This document shows positions 1-10,389 of a DNA stretch of 64,000 nt, piece by piece; the first letter of the stretch is position 1; every line of letters begins with the position of its first letter. Below the pieces are notes generated by a model, which did not search any database, was not told where the DNA came from, and was given only the letters and a program-made list of their open reading frames with translations. Made by a program: the position numbers and the translations under genes. Source of the DNA: Incurvaria masculella (Eukaryota > Arthropoda > Insecta > Lepidoptera > Incurvariidae); assembly GCA_946894095.1 (NCBI GenBank), contig OX335642.1, forward strand, positions 21,215,021 through 21,279,020, given 5' to 3'.

Positions 1-1171
1 TTGGCATTGTAAAAATGTGTTTCGTTTCTAAGTTATAAGGTCCGAAAGTTCGATTTTTTCGCGCGTTTTATACAATAACTTTGGAGGTGGATTGCGCAAT
101 GATAAAGTAAGAACGTCTTAAAAAGATTAGTCATCAGACATAGCTTATTTAATCAAGATCTATAATCTATTTGGTTTTTGTTCGATTTTTGACTACAGCG
201 GTCGTGGTTTACTTTTAGCTATAAGTCGTTCTGTAATTAAAATTTTCGTAAATCTTACCAAATCATGCACTATGCACATTGTCTTTTTTGTGGACATGTT
301 GCATCTTCCTCATCACGGAGCCTGTCTTTTTCTTTGAAACAGAGAAGGTCCCAGAGCGCAACATCACGGTTTTGTACCGTGCCCGCGAATGATAGGCCAC
401 CTTAAGCCGCCATTATCAAATTTGGCAATGTATGACGGCACAAAATGTATGAAAAAAATCCGGTCTATTCGTAATAACTCACATGAGGCCGGGTAACACG
501 TATTATTAAACACCTTAGTATGTGTGATTATGCCCACCTATGTAGTATGTTATAAAGCCTTACCGAGCCTTACGCATCCTGTTACACGTCGCGACCTTGG
601 CAGTAAAAATTCATGGCGGTATTCAAAAGTATTATTACACACTCGGCACATGCCTGGACGGACTGCATGCATTTTATTATTCGACTGGCAGGCGTCGCCG
701 TCGCGTCGGGCGTGCGACGCTCGCGTACTGGTTTTCGAAGAAGAACAGAGAGACCTGTTGAATCGACGATTATTATTTTAAATATACGTATTATTTTTCG
801 GCACAGGGTCCAGAGATAAAATATTTTCATAAAGTAAAGATGGTTATTATTAGCATCACCCTCAACCATGCTGGCAACTTATGCTATAATTACTGATTAA
901 CTAATTACCTTATTATAAAGTATTTTTATAATATAAAGGTAGCATTATTGACTTACAGTTCACATGAACCTATTAAGAAGTAAAAAATATTTTTTTTGCC
1001 TTTTCTGCAATGCAATTTCTGTACACTTAACACCTAACCCAATTGACATGGTCCATCGTAAATATTTTTGGAATAAGTTTTTATTTTAAATGACACCGAG
1101 AGACAATTGGTAAGCCCATAACAGCACATTTTCAAGAAAAAATCAATAATAATGTAGATTTCGCTATAACC
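1..1171. other. No gene recognised
   Basis: AT-rich sequence without a recognisable exon, RNA gene or repeat family. A small CpG-rich patch lies near 685-735. Short frames here overlap on both strands and look like chance. Confidence 0.5.
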
Positions 1172-1555
1172 TCAAATAATTAGCAACATATTGCGGATCA
1201 ATAAATATTTATTTCTCTCTTTGTCGACATAATCACTCACATAAATATACCATGGCATATCCGTTTTTAGACAAAAAATCATTCTATGAACTGCTTGCCA
1301 AACTTTATTCCGCAATAAAATCTCACTAGCTTCAAAGTTGGAATGCGATAGCTTCCCCATTAGTACAATAGGCCCTGTGCTGCCCTTGAGAGCGGACAAG
1401 TCGAGTTGAGGCAGGTCGCGGCTCTCAGAATAGTTCACTTTTGCTGTCTGCTTGCTTGCCCCTATTGAGAAGAGTGAGCCTTTATATGTAATTGCATAGT
1501 TGTAGGAATTCTGCGAAGGCACTTTATAATGTTTAAAAAAAATTGGTTTTGACAT
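1172..1555 (-). CDS. Unassigned open reading frame, about 127 codons
   Basis: On the complement an ATG at about 1555 opens a frame that stops at 1172. The product begins MSKPIFFKHYKVPSQ and ends in a basic and hydrophobic stretch. Composition is protein-like, with mixed charge and no low complexity, and the frame contains the segment MGKLSHSNFEASEILL. I do not recognise a family, and see no signal peptide, clear transmembrane helix or catalytic motif. There is no neighbouring exon with convincing splice sites. It could be a single exon of an insect gene, the remnant of a transposon protein, or a chance frame in this AT-rich DNA. Function unknown. Confidence 0.2.
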   Translation of the reverse strand: MSKPIFFKHYKVPSQNSYNYAITYKGSLFSIGASKQTAKVNYSESRDLPQLDLSALKGSTGPIVLMGKLSHSNFEASEILLRNKVWQAVHRMIFCLKTDMPWYIYVSDYVDKERNKYLLIRNMLLII

Positions 1556-1570
1556 TTTTGGAACTTTCAA

Positions 1571-2095
1571 GCAGCCATGTCTTGTTTTTTATCCCCGCAT
1601 CTATATTCAGCATGATTCTGATCCATCTCCATCCAAGCAGATGTTTTAAATCTCTTAAAGAAAAAATAGTTAAAAGGATGCATTCCGCATTTTCGTCAAT
1701 CAGTACTTGACTCTAAAAGGTGTATTTTATACGTATGTAGAGTTCTTTTTTATTTATTTTTATGTACCTAGTGTAATGCTGACTTGCAGCAATACATTTA
1801 AATGGGTTTTATTCTGAAAAGGAATCAATGAAAAATAAGAGAGTCTGACATCCCCCAATGGATCCTCTAGTTTCGGGAATATTTCATTTTAAATTATTTT
1901 CTTCTATCCAAATAGGTCAGTATCACAAAGTGTTTCTTTACAAGTCTGAAGCCTCTTCATGCCCTTACACTGGACATGATAACTAATTCCACAACCCCAG
2001 TCATGGTGTTATCCCAAACACACCGCTTTCACCGCGTCAAAAAGGAAATAATAGCGCAGGCGAGCGTAGCAACACCGACACGACACACGTGGTGC
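1571..2095. other. No gene recognised
   Basis: AT-rich spacer. I see no coding frame or known repeat up to the target-site duplication of the next element. Confidence 0.45.
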
Positions 2096-2108
2096 ATTTT
2101 ACTAAGCT
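2096..2108. repeat. Target-site duplication, left copy
   Basis: The 13-mer 'attttactaagct' is repeated exactly at 2744-2756. It brackets the LINE between them, as expected for insertion by target-primed reverse transcription. Confidence 0.85.
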
Positions 2109-2743
2109 TTTTTTTTTCGGACCTCCTTGTAGCCCAGCGGAGGCTGCAATAGGCTGGGGAGGTGAAATGCTTTACGCATACCTGATTCCGGAATCAGGTT
2201 ATGTGGGACTGGTTGGCGAGTCTAACCTAACTCTAGGCCAGACCTACCCACTAAAACACCCCCCTAATGTCCTTTGGCCTGTCGGCGTTAAAAAGGATAG
2301 CCGGTCGCTTGGCGGGCGCAGAAGGCGCACGAGCCTGAAAGGTGTGTGTGGTGTATATTGTGCAACTAAGGGACGTTGCGTGAAGCGCCGGGGCGTGTCG
2401 GGGAGAAGCGACCTGGGACGTGCCGGAACCTGCTGAAAGTACAGCGGGGCCTGCTCGCCCTGAGTCGGGGACGGGAGCGGGAAGGACATGGTGGCGGTGC
2501 TCGGGCCGCGTTGAGGACGGTCGTCTCGTCGTCTGGGTCGACCAGGACGTGACGAGGGCGACGTCTGTGCGGTGGGATGGGTCGGATGCTCGGGAAGGTG
2601 GCGTACGTTGCCGCCTTCACGAGCAGCGGATTCGGGTGGGAAGGGATCCCTTCAAAGTAGCGGGTAGAGGCTTCTTTGAAGTGTTGGGCTACGGTTGGAA
2701 GGCCAAGGTCCCGATGGAGATTGACGTTCCGCACGTAGAGGGG
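2109..2743 (-). mobile_element. 5'-truncated Jockey-like non-LTR retrotransposon
   Basis: A 635-bp insertion, read on the complement. It opens at 2743 inside the reverse transcriptase C-terminus with a frame reading NVNLHRDLGLPTVAQHF and then STRYFEGIPSHPNP, continuing through HRRRPRHVLVDPDD. This is the arrangement I know from the C-terminal tails of lepidopteran Jockey-clade elements: 'LHRDLGLPT', an SHPNPL motif, then a basic RRRPRHVL-DPDD tail. The frame is open from about 2740 to 2366, followed by a GC-rich 3' UTR and a poly(A) tail that appears as nine T on the plus strand (2109-2117). A perfect 13-bp duplication flanks it. The copy lacks ORF1, endonuclease and most of the RT, so it is dead on arrival. 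GC content is well above the surroundings. The clade assignment comes from memory of the motif. Confidence 0.82.
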
Positions 2744-2756
2744 ATTTTACTAAGCT
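2744..2756. repeat. Target-site duplication, right copy
   Basis: Exact second copy of the 13-mer found at 2096-2108, marking the 5' end of the inserted LINE. Confidence 0.85.
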
Positions 2757-2796
2757 CCGCTCGGGACTCCAAAACGAACTTAGTACCGAGCGGAGC
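2754..2796. repeat. GC-rich hairpin
   Basis: Arms 'gctccgctcgg' (2754-2764) and 'ccgagcggagc' (2786-2796) are perfect inverted repeats of 11 bp with a 21-nt loop. The right arm, extended to 'ccgagcggagccgg', resembles the 3' end of the Helitron-like element at 31306-31340. The LINE may therefore have landed beside an older element end. Confidence 0.6.
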
Positions 2797-4184
2797 CGGC
2801 AACTTGCAAGCAATCAATATTTACCGAGATTTCGTCATTTGAAGACATCGCTTTGGAATTACGAGTATAACAGAATTAATTAAATATTACTCTGAATCCC
2901 ATAAGTACATCGTAAATGGATCGTTTTTTTATCAAAAGTATTGCTGAAAATACATTAATACATTTATGTCAGCAGTCCTATACTTGACACCCACACATTT
3001 TCATTGCACTCGGCCTACCTTGAACCCGCAGTTTCTACCTGAGTAGAAGATATGCCTTCACGTAAAAAAACAGCATCAAATCATGTCCTTATTTGGAAAG
3101 GCTCTTTATTAAGTCACTAATACACCTATTCTATACCCAACAACCTATGAAATGACATTGTGACCGATGTTTTAATGCGTGTTTTCGGTTGGACGATTCG
3201 GTTAGATAATGGGCAGGCTAGTTAGTCAAGGCTTGTGATCTGTGATCAGAATAGATAGTGATCTGGATGCTCTGTAGAGCGGCATATCTGCCGTAATCTA
3301 AAAGTAGCATTTTCTATTCTAGCTTTAGATAAACTAAACACCTCTCTGTTGAGAGTTGAAATAATTGATTTTAAATATGGTATAGTAGAAAATATGTTAG
3401 CTATGTAATATTTCATTTTAGATTATACTATGATTTGTACGATGAGGGTCCCGTTTTTCTTAAGAAGAATAACACAAATAAATTTGGATGTTGTCTAAGT
3501 GTAACAGGGTGTACCTGAGGACGAATAACGTTTTTTATTTGAATTTAATTCCTAGAATAATGTAAAACTAAATAAATAAATAAAAAATAAATTCAAGCAA
3601 CTTTGAAAACATAAAAAAGATAATTACATGGAACCAGCCAAAGTAGACTTAGCTACAAGCGAATTTTAAATTATTCACCCAATCATTGTATATTAAATAG
3701 TTTAAAAAAGATTTTGAATTTAAGTAGGTACTGAAAATATTTTCATACGTTTTTCTTTAATTTTGTCATAAATTTGGAACATTTTTATAATACATAAACA
3801 GCAGGTAGTATTTCTAATGAAGTAAATGTTAATTGTTAAAAGCTGCAAAATATAGTGTCAAGTTTGATTTTTTCAAATTGTTATGTGCCAGTTCATTCGT
3901 TTTTCCATAATTATTATATTCCTGACACATAGCTAGGGGTCTACAGCAAAATAAACAGCACGGACAGCGCCAATGAAGCAGCGAGCCGCCTGCAGCCAGT
4001 AAACACCAGATAACCATGAAAAGTTCGTTGATATTACTGAATGCACTTCCTGTCTGGCCTTGCTGCGGCGAGGTCGCGCGGTCGCCATCTTGCGTGACGT
4101 CACAACGGACTTGGCGCCTTTTCGATGCGTTTACGGCGACGCAGATGCGGCGCGATGAGTGTGCGGTCCGGATACATAGCATAA
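2797..4184. other. No gene recognised
   Basis: AT-rich. A short 'aaat'-type run lies near 3568-3590. No repeat family or exon recognised. Confidence 0.45.
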
Positions 4185-4260
4185 CGCTGTTTTTACTGGA
4201 GGGGTAGGCAGTAATGACAGAGCGCAATGAGGTACTATGACAGTATCTTCTCTCGCCTCC
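4185..4260 (-). mobile_element. LINE-K C-terminal scrap
   Basis: The complement reads LRSVITAYPSSKN, which resembles the 'WRSV-SAYPSGK' end of the non-LTR element better preserved at 35318-35515. The plus strand shares 'ggaggggtaggcag' with that copy. It is short and degenerate. Confidence 0.45.
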
Positions 4261-4342
4261 ATAACAGGCATACATTTCTCCATACATGCTCATCGATTGC
4301 GGGTTACACGAATTTGACCTCTGCAAAGTTATTTTTTCATTT

Positions 4343-4566
4343 AACGTCATTATGTTAGACCAACACCCCCAGGAATGAGATGTCATGTCAGGATCTTCTC
4401 TTTATGCGCATGGCTGGACAATTTTTCGACCATATTTTCATGCAATGCAATGGTACCAACTCTAGTAGGGGAAGGAGATTTACAGTTTTGCGTGGGATCC
4501 GAGCTTGCTTTCGTGACAAAATGCCCTTTTCCAAATCATAAAGAGAGAGAAAGTCGCGCATCAAGA
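4343..4566 (-). mobile_element. SINE-A copy, partial
   Basis: Reverse-oriented body from the 'tatgttagaccaacac' tail region through 'ttttcgaccatattttcat' and 'ctagtaggggaaggaga' into the A-type linker. Diverged, and the tRNA head is lost. Confidence 0.75.
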
Positions 4567-4934
4567 GCATCGAACGGCGCGACGGATGACATCAATCCCC
4601 GAACAAAGGGAAATGTTTCAGTCGACAATCAGGATGTGAGACTTAAATCACAAACTCCTCTCTCCTTGGCTCCCCCCCTCCCTCCACCCAACCCCTCCCC
4701 GCAGCTCCCAGCGGCTACATCAGTCCACGTCGTGAAAAATCCCTTCAAACATCCCAGGGTTCCGTATGGAATGTTTAACATTTGACCGTGATAAGAAAAT
4801 ATGTTATTTTTACTTTAATCTTGGAGGCTTGGTAACTTTTCCCTCCAGTGCTTGAAAAATCTTATTAAAAAGGGCGGAAAACAGTCGAAAAGTACTTTTT
4901 TATCAGGGTTCATTCATTCAGGTCATGAGGTCAT
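4567..4934. other. No gene recognised; C-rich tract
   Basis: Contains a pyrimidine/C-rich run at about 4655-4705. Nothing else is identifiable. Confidence 0.45.
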
Positions 4935-5355
4935 TTTCAGCAGCCAACAAGCGATCTTTTATAATATTTGCAAGGTTCAAGGATCCTTAATGTTAATGTT
5001 GTTTAGCAGGCAGAAATAAAAATTACCTATTTTAGCAGCAATATATTAAAAGTACCTTACAATGTCATAGCTTTAATTTAATGTTTTAGCAGCCAACAAA
5101 AAAGATTATCCTATAGTTATGGTATTAATATAATATTATGTTTTAGCAGCGATCTATAAAAAATAATTACAAAGTTATGTTTAGCAGGCAGAGATCAAAA
5201 TTACATTATATTCATGCGAATAATATTATATTTTAGCAGGAATATGTTAAAATACCTTATAATGTCATAACTTTAATGTAATGTTTTAGCAGCCAACAAC
5301 AAAGATTACCTTATTTCCATGGTATTCATATTATGTCTTAGCAGGCAACAATACA
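4935..5355. repeat. Tandem array, ~200-bp period, 'ttagcag' subunits
   Basis: The words 'tttagcagcaatat' (5031) and 'tttagcaggaatatg' (5232), and 'ttttagcagccaacaa' (5084 and 5284), recur 200-201 bp apart, giving about two units plus a partial first unit starting 'cagcagccaacaag' near 4937. Inside each unit the heptamer 'ttagcag' recurs at 5002, 5032, 5086, 5143, 5181, 5233, 5286 and 5338. Spacing is mostly 51-57 bp, with two short steps of 30 and 38. A 22-bp insertion near 5205-5227 distinguishes unit two. No coding potential. Whether it is a dispersed satellite or the internal repeat of a transposon cannot be told from one locus. Confidence 0.75.
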
Positions 5356-5974
5356 AAATACAAGTCCTTCCCATAACAGCAATGAAAATTTACATGATGT
5401 GTCAATTCCTAATCCATGCTGTGGAAATGTAGTGCCTCTATCACTGATCAAAGAAATCTGTGGCCTCTATATAGGTATATGTTCTAAGACTACTCGTCCT
5501 TCAACTGTTCTCTTTGCGTATAGCTGGCTTATGGTAACTTAGGCATAATATTTTCCTAAAAAAAACTGTCTGCTCCCGAAACCTTGAGCAAAAGAGAAAA
5601 GGATGTCGCGTCAAATTCGAATTTAGAACGCCGCCATAGCGGGTTACAGGAGGACGATGGCGGCGGCTGCGCATCCTGCGAAGGATTTTGTTCCGATTCG
5701 GAATAGAAGTTCGAATTTAAATTTAGAAGACGCACCGGACGCGCCGCGCTCGTGACTCACGGCGCATGCGCATTCCCGACTGACTCCCCCTCCACCCCCC
5801 TCCTCCCCCCCTCGCCCACGCCCGCCGCGCCGCGTGGAGGAAAAATATTTTTCAAATTCAAAGAGCATGGGTATTAACCACGCTTGTGATTTTTTTTTTT
5901 TGGTGTCGCGAGCGATGAACCTATTGAATCATTTGATTGCGAGATATTCAGACTGCTTAAAGGTTATTTCTTGG
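5356..5974. other. No gene; CpG-rich block at 5600-5840
   Basis: 5625-5840 is strongly CpG-rich, with an inverted pair 'cgccgccat' / 'atggcggcg' at about 5630-5664 and a C-rich run at 5785-5820. It could be an upstream element of an unseen gene. No exon is recognisable. Confidence 0.4.
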
Positions 5975-6128
5975 AATTGGACATGAGTGGGTAATGCCAC
6001 ACTGTCATGATATGAGCCGAGCACACCGCAATGCCACGCAAGGACCTCCCTGCACGGCTACGATGAACTTGATGGAAAACACGGACAATTCTTCATTGCC
6101 GCTTCGACCATATTTCATCATAACCAGG
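5975..6128 (-). mobile_element. SINE-A copy, 3' half
   Basis: Reverse tail 'ggacatgagtgggtaatgcc' through 'gatggaaaacacggacaatt' to the 'cgaccatatttcatcat' body. The head and upper body are missing. Confidence 0.8.
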
Positions 6129-6596
6129 ACTGTTAGTAAAAACGTAAGTCCACAGTTTTTAATGGCCACAAAACCATTTAAAGTCGTTAACAGAGTGGAC
6201 CTGTCAAAACTTAGTAAGGGATTAGCACCGGCGTAACCATACAAAAACCAGTTTAGTCCGGCGTATGAAACTTCTCAATGAACATAAACATTAAAATCAT
6301 AAATTAGTAATGAAAATGTGATGTTGCAAATTGTGGCTTTCGAAAAAACAGGCCATATGTTTACGTTGCTGGTTGTAATTTCCTATGTAAGTCATCTTCT
6401 ACAGCGATTCATGTCATGTCAGTCATGTCAATGTTTTTTAAAAACAAAAAATCGCCCCCCTTGTACAATTAACTACAAAATTGTACACAAATTGTACAAT
6501 TTACATACTATAAACTCACTAAAATTTAACTGAGGGAGTTATCATGTAGAGATATCGTCACAGTTTTGTGTACATTGTGCGAGAATTCATTTATTG
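6129..6596. other. No gene recognised
   Basis: AT-rich. Contains overlapping 'attgtaca' words near 6463-6502 but no clear element. Confidence 0.4.
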
Positions 6597-6838
6597 CCGT
6601 CCATGTCGTAAGAGGCGAGTAAGGGTTTTGTCGTTCGTGGATCGGATTCCAGGTGAAACTGAAGGTGCTCTTTGATTAGGTAGGTGGTAGGATTCATCAC
6701 GTCCGAGTTTGCACCATCGTATCGAAAGAACGGTTGTCGAGGCGGCAATGATAAATTTGAAATTGTAGCCATGCCAAATATCTGACATGGCATTTAGTTT
6801 TCATGTGGTGTGTTGAGCTAATATCATGACGGTACGGT
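6597..6838 (+). mobile_element. SINE-A copy with 'gtaagaggcg' head
   Basis: Opens 'ccgtccatgtcgtaagagg', the third head type, then 'ttcgtggatcggattccagg' joins the standard body ('aggtggtaggattcatc', 'gaggcggcaatg') and the tail 'tgtgttgagctaatatc'. An internal segment (the 'ccatccagttcaatg' part) is shortened. Confidence 0.75.
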
Positions 6839-7129
6839 CGTTAACGATCAAACATGAACACTGGAAAGAGCAAGAATTCTCAATGCGATTTTACTAATAA
6901 TGATAGAATGAGATCACGAATGTGTCCGGTGTACCTGTTTTACAGTAAACGTCCGTGCAACAAAATGCGTGATATTGCGTTAGATGTGAAACTTCTTAGG
7001 TACTAGCATTTCTAAAAATACACCTTCGAATGCATGAAAAGTGACAAAGTTATGCTGGACAAACGATTAAGAGTTTTGGAGTTGGGCGATGTGACTTTGG
7101 GACTCTGTAACTTGACTATTTCGCAGATC
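6839..7129. other. No gene recognised
   Basis: Ordinary AT-rich spacer without identifiable features. Confidence 0.4.
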
Positions 7130-7391
7130 CACGCCAGCCTTGCCGCGCGAACAACGCAATAGTTGTTGCCGCGCGAGAGTCGATCCGCTGACCTATCCGC
7201 CGGCACGACAGTGCAGCGGCGACAGGCTGCAGGCGGGAGCGGCTCACGCATGCGCCGCGATGGCCGTGAACCCACCGCGGCCGCCGCTGGATTTAACTCC
7301 GGCGCGTCATCCCGCCAATACACGCATGCAACACTGAGTGCCAGCCGGCGGTGGCCAACCATCAGCCAACAACTCAGTGATATGTAAAAGG
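7130..7391 (+). promoter_or_regulatory. CpG-rich block ending in a splice-donor-like site
   Basis: About 260 bp with dense CpG (for example 'ccgcggccgccgctgg') in otherwise AT-rich DNA. It ends in 'aaaaggtaagcatatg', where AG|GTAAGC at about 7389-7396 fits the 5' splice-site consensus. This is what a non-coding first exon with its promoter would look like, but no TATA box is obvious and no downstream exon is recognised. It may equally be a fragment of a GC-rich repeat. Confidence 0.25.
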
Positions 7392-8200
7392 TAAGCATAT
7401 GCCCTTTCATACAATTCTGTCAACTATTGCTGTATTCCGATATTCCGTCTTTCTTTGCATTGTTAATGTTTTTTTGCACGGTTTAATCACACAATTGGGC
7501 ATTTTTGGGCGCATTATTAGCCAGAGGCGACGCATAGGCGTATGAAGATAGTGAGCGGCTGTTTGTCGACAAAGTGATGACACTTTTGATATCATTTTTT
7601 TTTTGTATGGAAGGGCCTGTCCTTACGTAGTCATATTTATGTCGATGTTTTAACTGCATAACATTATTGTATTACCGACTAACCTAGCATGAGCACCACT
7701 GATCAACTTAATCTGTGATGAGCACGCTGTGCTTACAAGAAGATCACAGTGCGGGGGTGAGAAGTCAACTAAGTGCCACCACCGAGTTAGAAATACGGAA
7801 CTTACCTACCCGATGAGACAACTTTTCGAATCGCTACAAATACACAATGACCGCGCTCGGTCATGTAATGTGAATTGCTTTTTTGTAAAATCTGTATGTT
7901 TTCCCCAAAGAAAGCATGGTCTATTTATAGATTGTAAAGTGAACGGGCGTAAAAAAACCTGGACAAATACCTTGTTTTTGTAAACAGAAGGATAACCACA
8001 TATTTTTTGTCGATCGTATTTTTAACTTCGATTAACTGCGAATTTTTTTTTAGTATAAAATTAATGTCATACATTTTGTATAAAACAACTTTGGTCTTAT
8101 CCGTTAGTTGACTCCGTGCGTGTGAAGCGTTGGATGAAAACGTTGTGAAAACACCTGCTGCTATTGTCGGATTATGTACCCGATGCTCCAAATATATATA
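7392..8200. other. No gene recognised
   Basis: AT-rich. Frames are short and overlap on both strands. Confidence 0.4.
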
Positions 8201-8296
8201 TTTTTATGAAAAACCGGTATGGGTGGCTGTGCTGAGGCCAAAATCATCTCGCCTCGCGAAACCACGTGCATCGAAGAGAGGCACCGTGCCAGCAAA
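8201..8296 (+). repeat. RptE copy 1
   Basis: Shares 'gtatgggtggctgtgctgag' and 'cgcctcgcgaaaccacg' and 'gaggcacc' in the same order and orientation with 54155-54268. Copy 2 has about 20 extra bases in the middle. Class unknown. Confidence 0.65.
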
Positions 8297-8367
8297 TATG
8301 AAGAATAAATACTTAGTTTATTTTGCCAACCAACTTAAAAGGTTTGAAGCCCCTGCTCTAAACGATG

Positions 8368-8445
8368 CTGATTGACTCAGTGGTTGGCGTGATTAATTCA
8401 GCCCCGGAGTCAGAGTCTCAGGTTCATTCCCATGCGAGTAAGTAT
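8368..8445 (+). mobile_element. tRNA-like SINE head
   Basis: 'gactcagtggttggcgtg' resembles a tRNA D-arm and pol III A box. 'caggttcattcc' about 45 bp downstream resembles a B box (GGTTCRANTCC). No acceptor stem closes it, so it is not a functional tRNA gene. It is probably the head of a SINE distinct from SINE-A. Confidence 0.45.
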
Positions 8446-8587
8446 ATGTACTTTTCGACGACTCTCGATGATGTTTGGCGGAGGAATATTAAAGTGATTT
8501 TGAAGGGTATATATGAAAAGTCTTTTGAATATACGGGAAAGTTTCAACAGGTAAAAATATATTTTCAACAATACATTTTCTATAGTA

Positions 8588-8700
8588 GACGGAGGGATAG
8601 TGTTGTGCAGCTACAAAGAGCATTTTCCATGGTAAAGACGATAGAACACAGAGAGAGACCCTACATCTCATCGGAGTTAGAGGGTCTCCAAATTGAGGTA
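8588..8700 (-). mobile_element. LINE-D fragment
   Basis: Matches the upstream part of the LINE-D copy at 41735-42062, sharing 'cgatagaacacagagagaga' type sequence, 'agcatttt/agcattct' and 'ggag' spacing. On the complement it encodes the RT-tail segment SLCVLSSLPWKMLFVAAQ. Confidence 0.6.
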
Positions 8701-9239
8701 TGGCTCGGGGTCGTCGACGAGACGCACGGCCCGACGCTGTATCGAGCCCAGGGAGCCAAGCAGGTGCTTAGCTAAGCAGTCCTAAATACGCGAGCAATAC
8801 GCAAAACTTATCTGCGCCTTGTAAATCAACAGTACCCATTACGGGACCCTAAATGAAACATAATCCGTCATATTGCAAATCCACTCTTTTGCCAGATAGC
8901 ACGCAACAACAAGCCCCACCCGCCCAGGAGCGATGCGCTGCAGTGGAGGTTGCAGCACACCTCACTGCGCGATATCCTTTGCCCTACGTCGGCGGCGCGG
9001 GTTGAACGCGTGAGGTGACTTTAGCAGGGCGTTTACACCGCCGTATGCATGTGTTGACTGTTGGCGCGATATTTTTGTGTGTTTCGTGTACAGGGCATGA
9101 TGCAAGCATAGCTTTTTTGTTATTCACTATGGATTCTTTGTTTTTTTATGTAAATTTTAAATTTTACAGCCATACCGGGACCTGCCTTTTAATTATTCCG
9201 GCTTCATTAAAATTGACAAACCCGGACCACTTTAAATTG
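8701..9239. other. No gene recognised
   Basis: Includes a moderately GC-rich patch at 8890-9010. No family identified. Confidence 0.4.
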
Positions 9240-9272
9240 CTTTTCGACCATCTTTTATTGAATGAGATGGTT
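9240..9272 (-). mobile_element. SINE-A scrap
   Basis: 'cgaccatcttttattgaatg' is the reverse of the SINE-A 'gatggtcgaag' region and stands directly before the forward SINE-A copy that follows. Confidence 0.5.
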
Positions 9273-9276
9273 GAAC

Positions 9277-9570
9277 AGCTCGTGGTCTAGGGGCTAGATG
9301 ACTTGCCTTTCATGCGAGAGATCTGGGTTCAAATCCTCGCCCCGGTCATGCACTTCTCTTTTTGAGTTTGATAAGTGCATTTCGTAACGAATATGTGCTT
9401 TTTCATGGTTTGATACCCATATAAACTGTAGGGCGTAAGGTTAAGCTCACCGCATTGGATGAAACTATGGTTGAAACGACAATGAAAATTTGTCCGTGTT
9501 TTCCATCCAGTTCAATGTACCCGTGCTCATAAATGGGAAGGTCCTGGCATCCCAAGTTCTACGTGGGTTC
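9277..9570 (+). mobile_element. SINE-A copy with tRNA-Glu-like head
   Basis: The best preserved tRNA head. 'tggtctaggggctag' (A box) and 'gggttcaaatcctcgcccc' (B box and acceptor side) are separated by 'ttgcctttcatgcgagag', which matches the anticodon arm of animal tRNA-Glu with TTC in the loop. The linker 'gataagtgcatttcgt' and the shared body follow ('gacaatgaaaatttgtccg', 'ccatccagttcaatgta', 'gggaaggtcctggcat'). The copy is truncated before the tail. Confidence 0.85.
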
Positions 9571-9984
9571 CAAACCATCTTGGAAGAAAAAAGGGGTGCG
9601 CACATATTTGATGTCACAGCCATGACTCCCATTTGGAGAGATCAATAGACCCGCTGAGCGAGAATGCGTTTAAGAACTAAAATAATATGCATCGAATCCA
9701 CTCCCATCTCCAATTATAGCGAATATGATGTACTGCTGGGAATAGTTTGAACATGCGGACACCCCGTGCAGTCCCGGAGTGGTTTATGTGTAGTTTGAGA
9801 GGGAGTATGTGCAGTGTGAGGGTATGTGCGGTTAGCGTGTAGTGTGTGTGAGGTAACGGCCCTCCTACGCGTCTGCTTCCATCTCGACCTTGCGTCTGAG
9901 TGAACTCAAATCAGGGTCAATAGCTTTACGAATCTGTTTGGAGAATTTTCCGTAGCTCACTTGCTACATACAGTACCTGTTTAT
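9571..9984. other. No gene; TG-rich stretch
   Basis: 9785-9855 is a GT/TG-rich low-complexity run. No other element recognised. Confidence 0.4.
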
Positions 9985-10229
9985 AGGGTTCCGTATACAA
10001 AGCTTGCCAACGGGACCCTATTACTACGCTATTACGCTTTGCGTCCGTCCTTCCGCCCGTCAGTTGTTAGTATCTAATGAACCGTAATAGGTAGACAGTG
10101 GATTTTTTTACAATGAGTGCGTATTGAAATAAAATAAAAATAAAATGAAGGAAGGCCCCCAAACAAAAAACGGTATTTTTGTGCACGGAACCCTTCGTGT
10201 GCTTGTCCTACGCACGTAGATGGTTTTTT
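9985..10229 (+). mobile_element. RptB copy 1
   Basis: Starts 'agggttccgtatacaaag', carries 'gtccgtccttccgcccgtc' and ends near 'cggaacccttcgtgtg', with a decayed 3' hairpin ('cttgtcctacgcac'). A diverged member of the hairpin-ended family. Confidence 0.75.
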
Positions 10230-10389
10230 GTATTGTAATGGATAATTATAAGTTATGTACGGTCGAAGAAACCCATAGCAAAGTTTCCTTTCTTTTGCCT
10301 TAATAACTTCTCCCTGGAGTAACATTAGTCCCTACTGACTCACTCTAGGGTGACATCACTAACTATTGTTAGGCACAGTATATCAGTGA

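Noticed and set aside
2089..2842. Plus-strand frames of 115 and 140 codons
   Set aside because: They are antisense to the Jockey-like RT tail, which explains the open frame and GC content.
3829..4386. 185-codon frame on the complement, the longest in the window
   Set aside because: It runs through a SINE-A end, a LINE-K scrap and AT-rich DNA, with Cys- and Ser-rich noise. Only the short AYPSS segment is meaningful, and that belongs to LINE-K.
4935..5355. CRISPR array
   Set aside because: Regular short repeats with spacers were considered, but 'spacers' repeat at 200 bp, the repeat is only ~7-16 bp and the DNA is eukaryotic.
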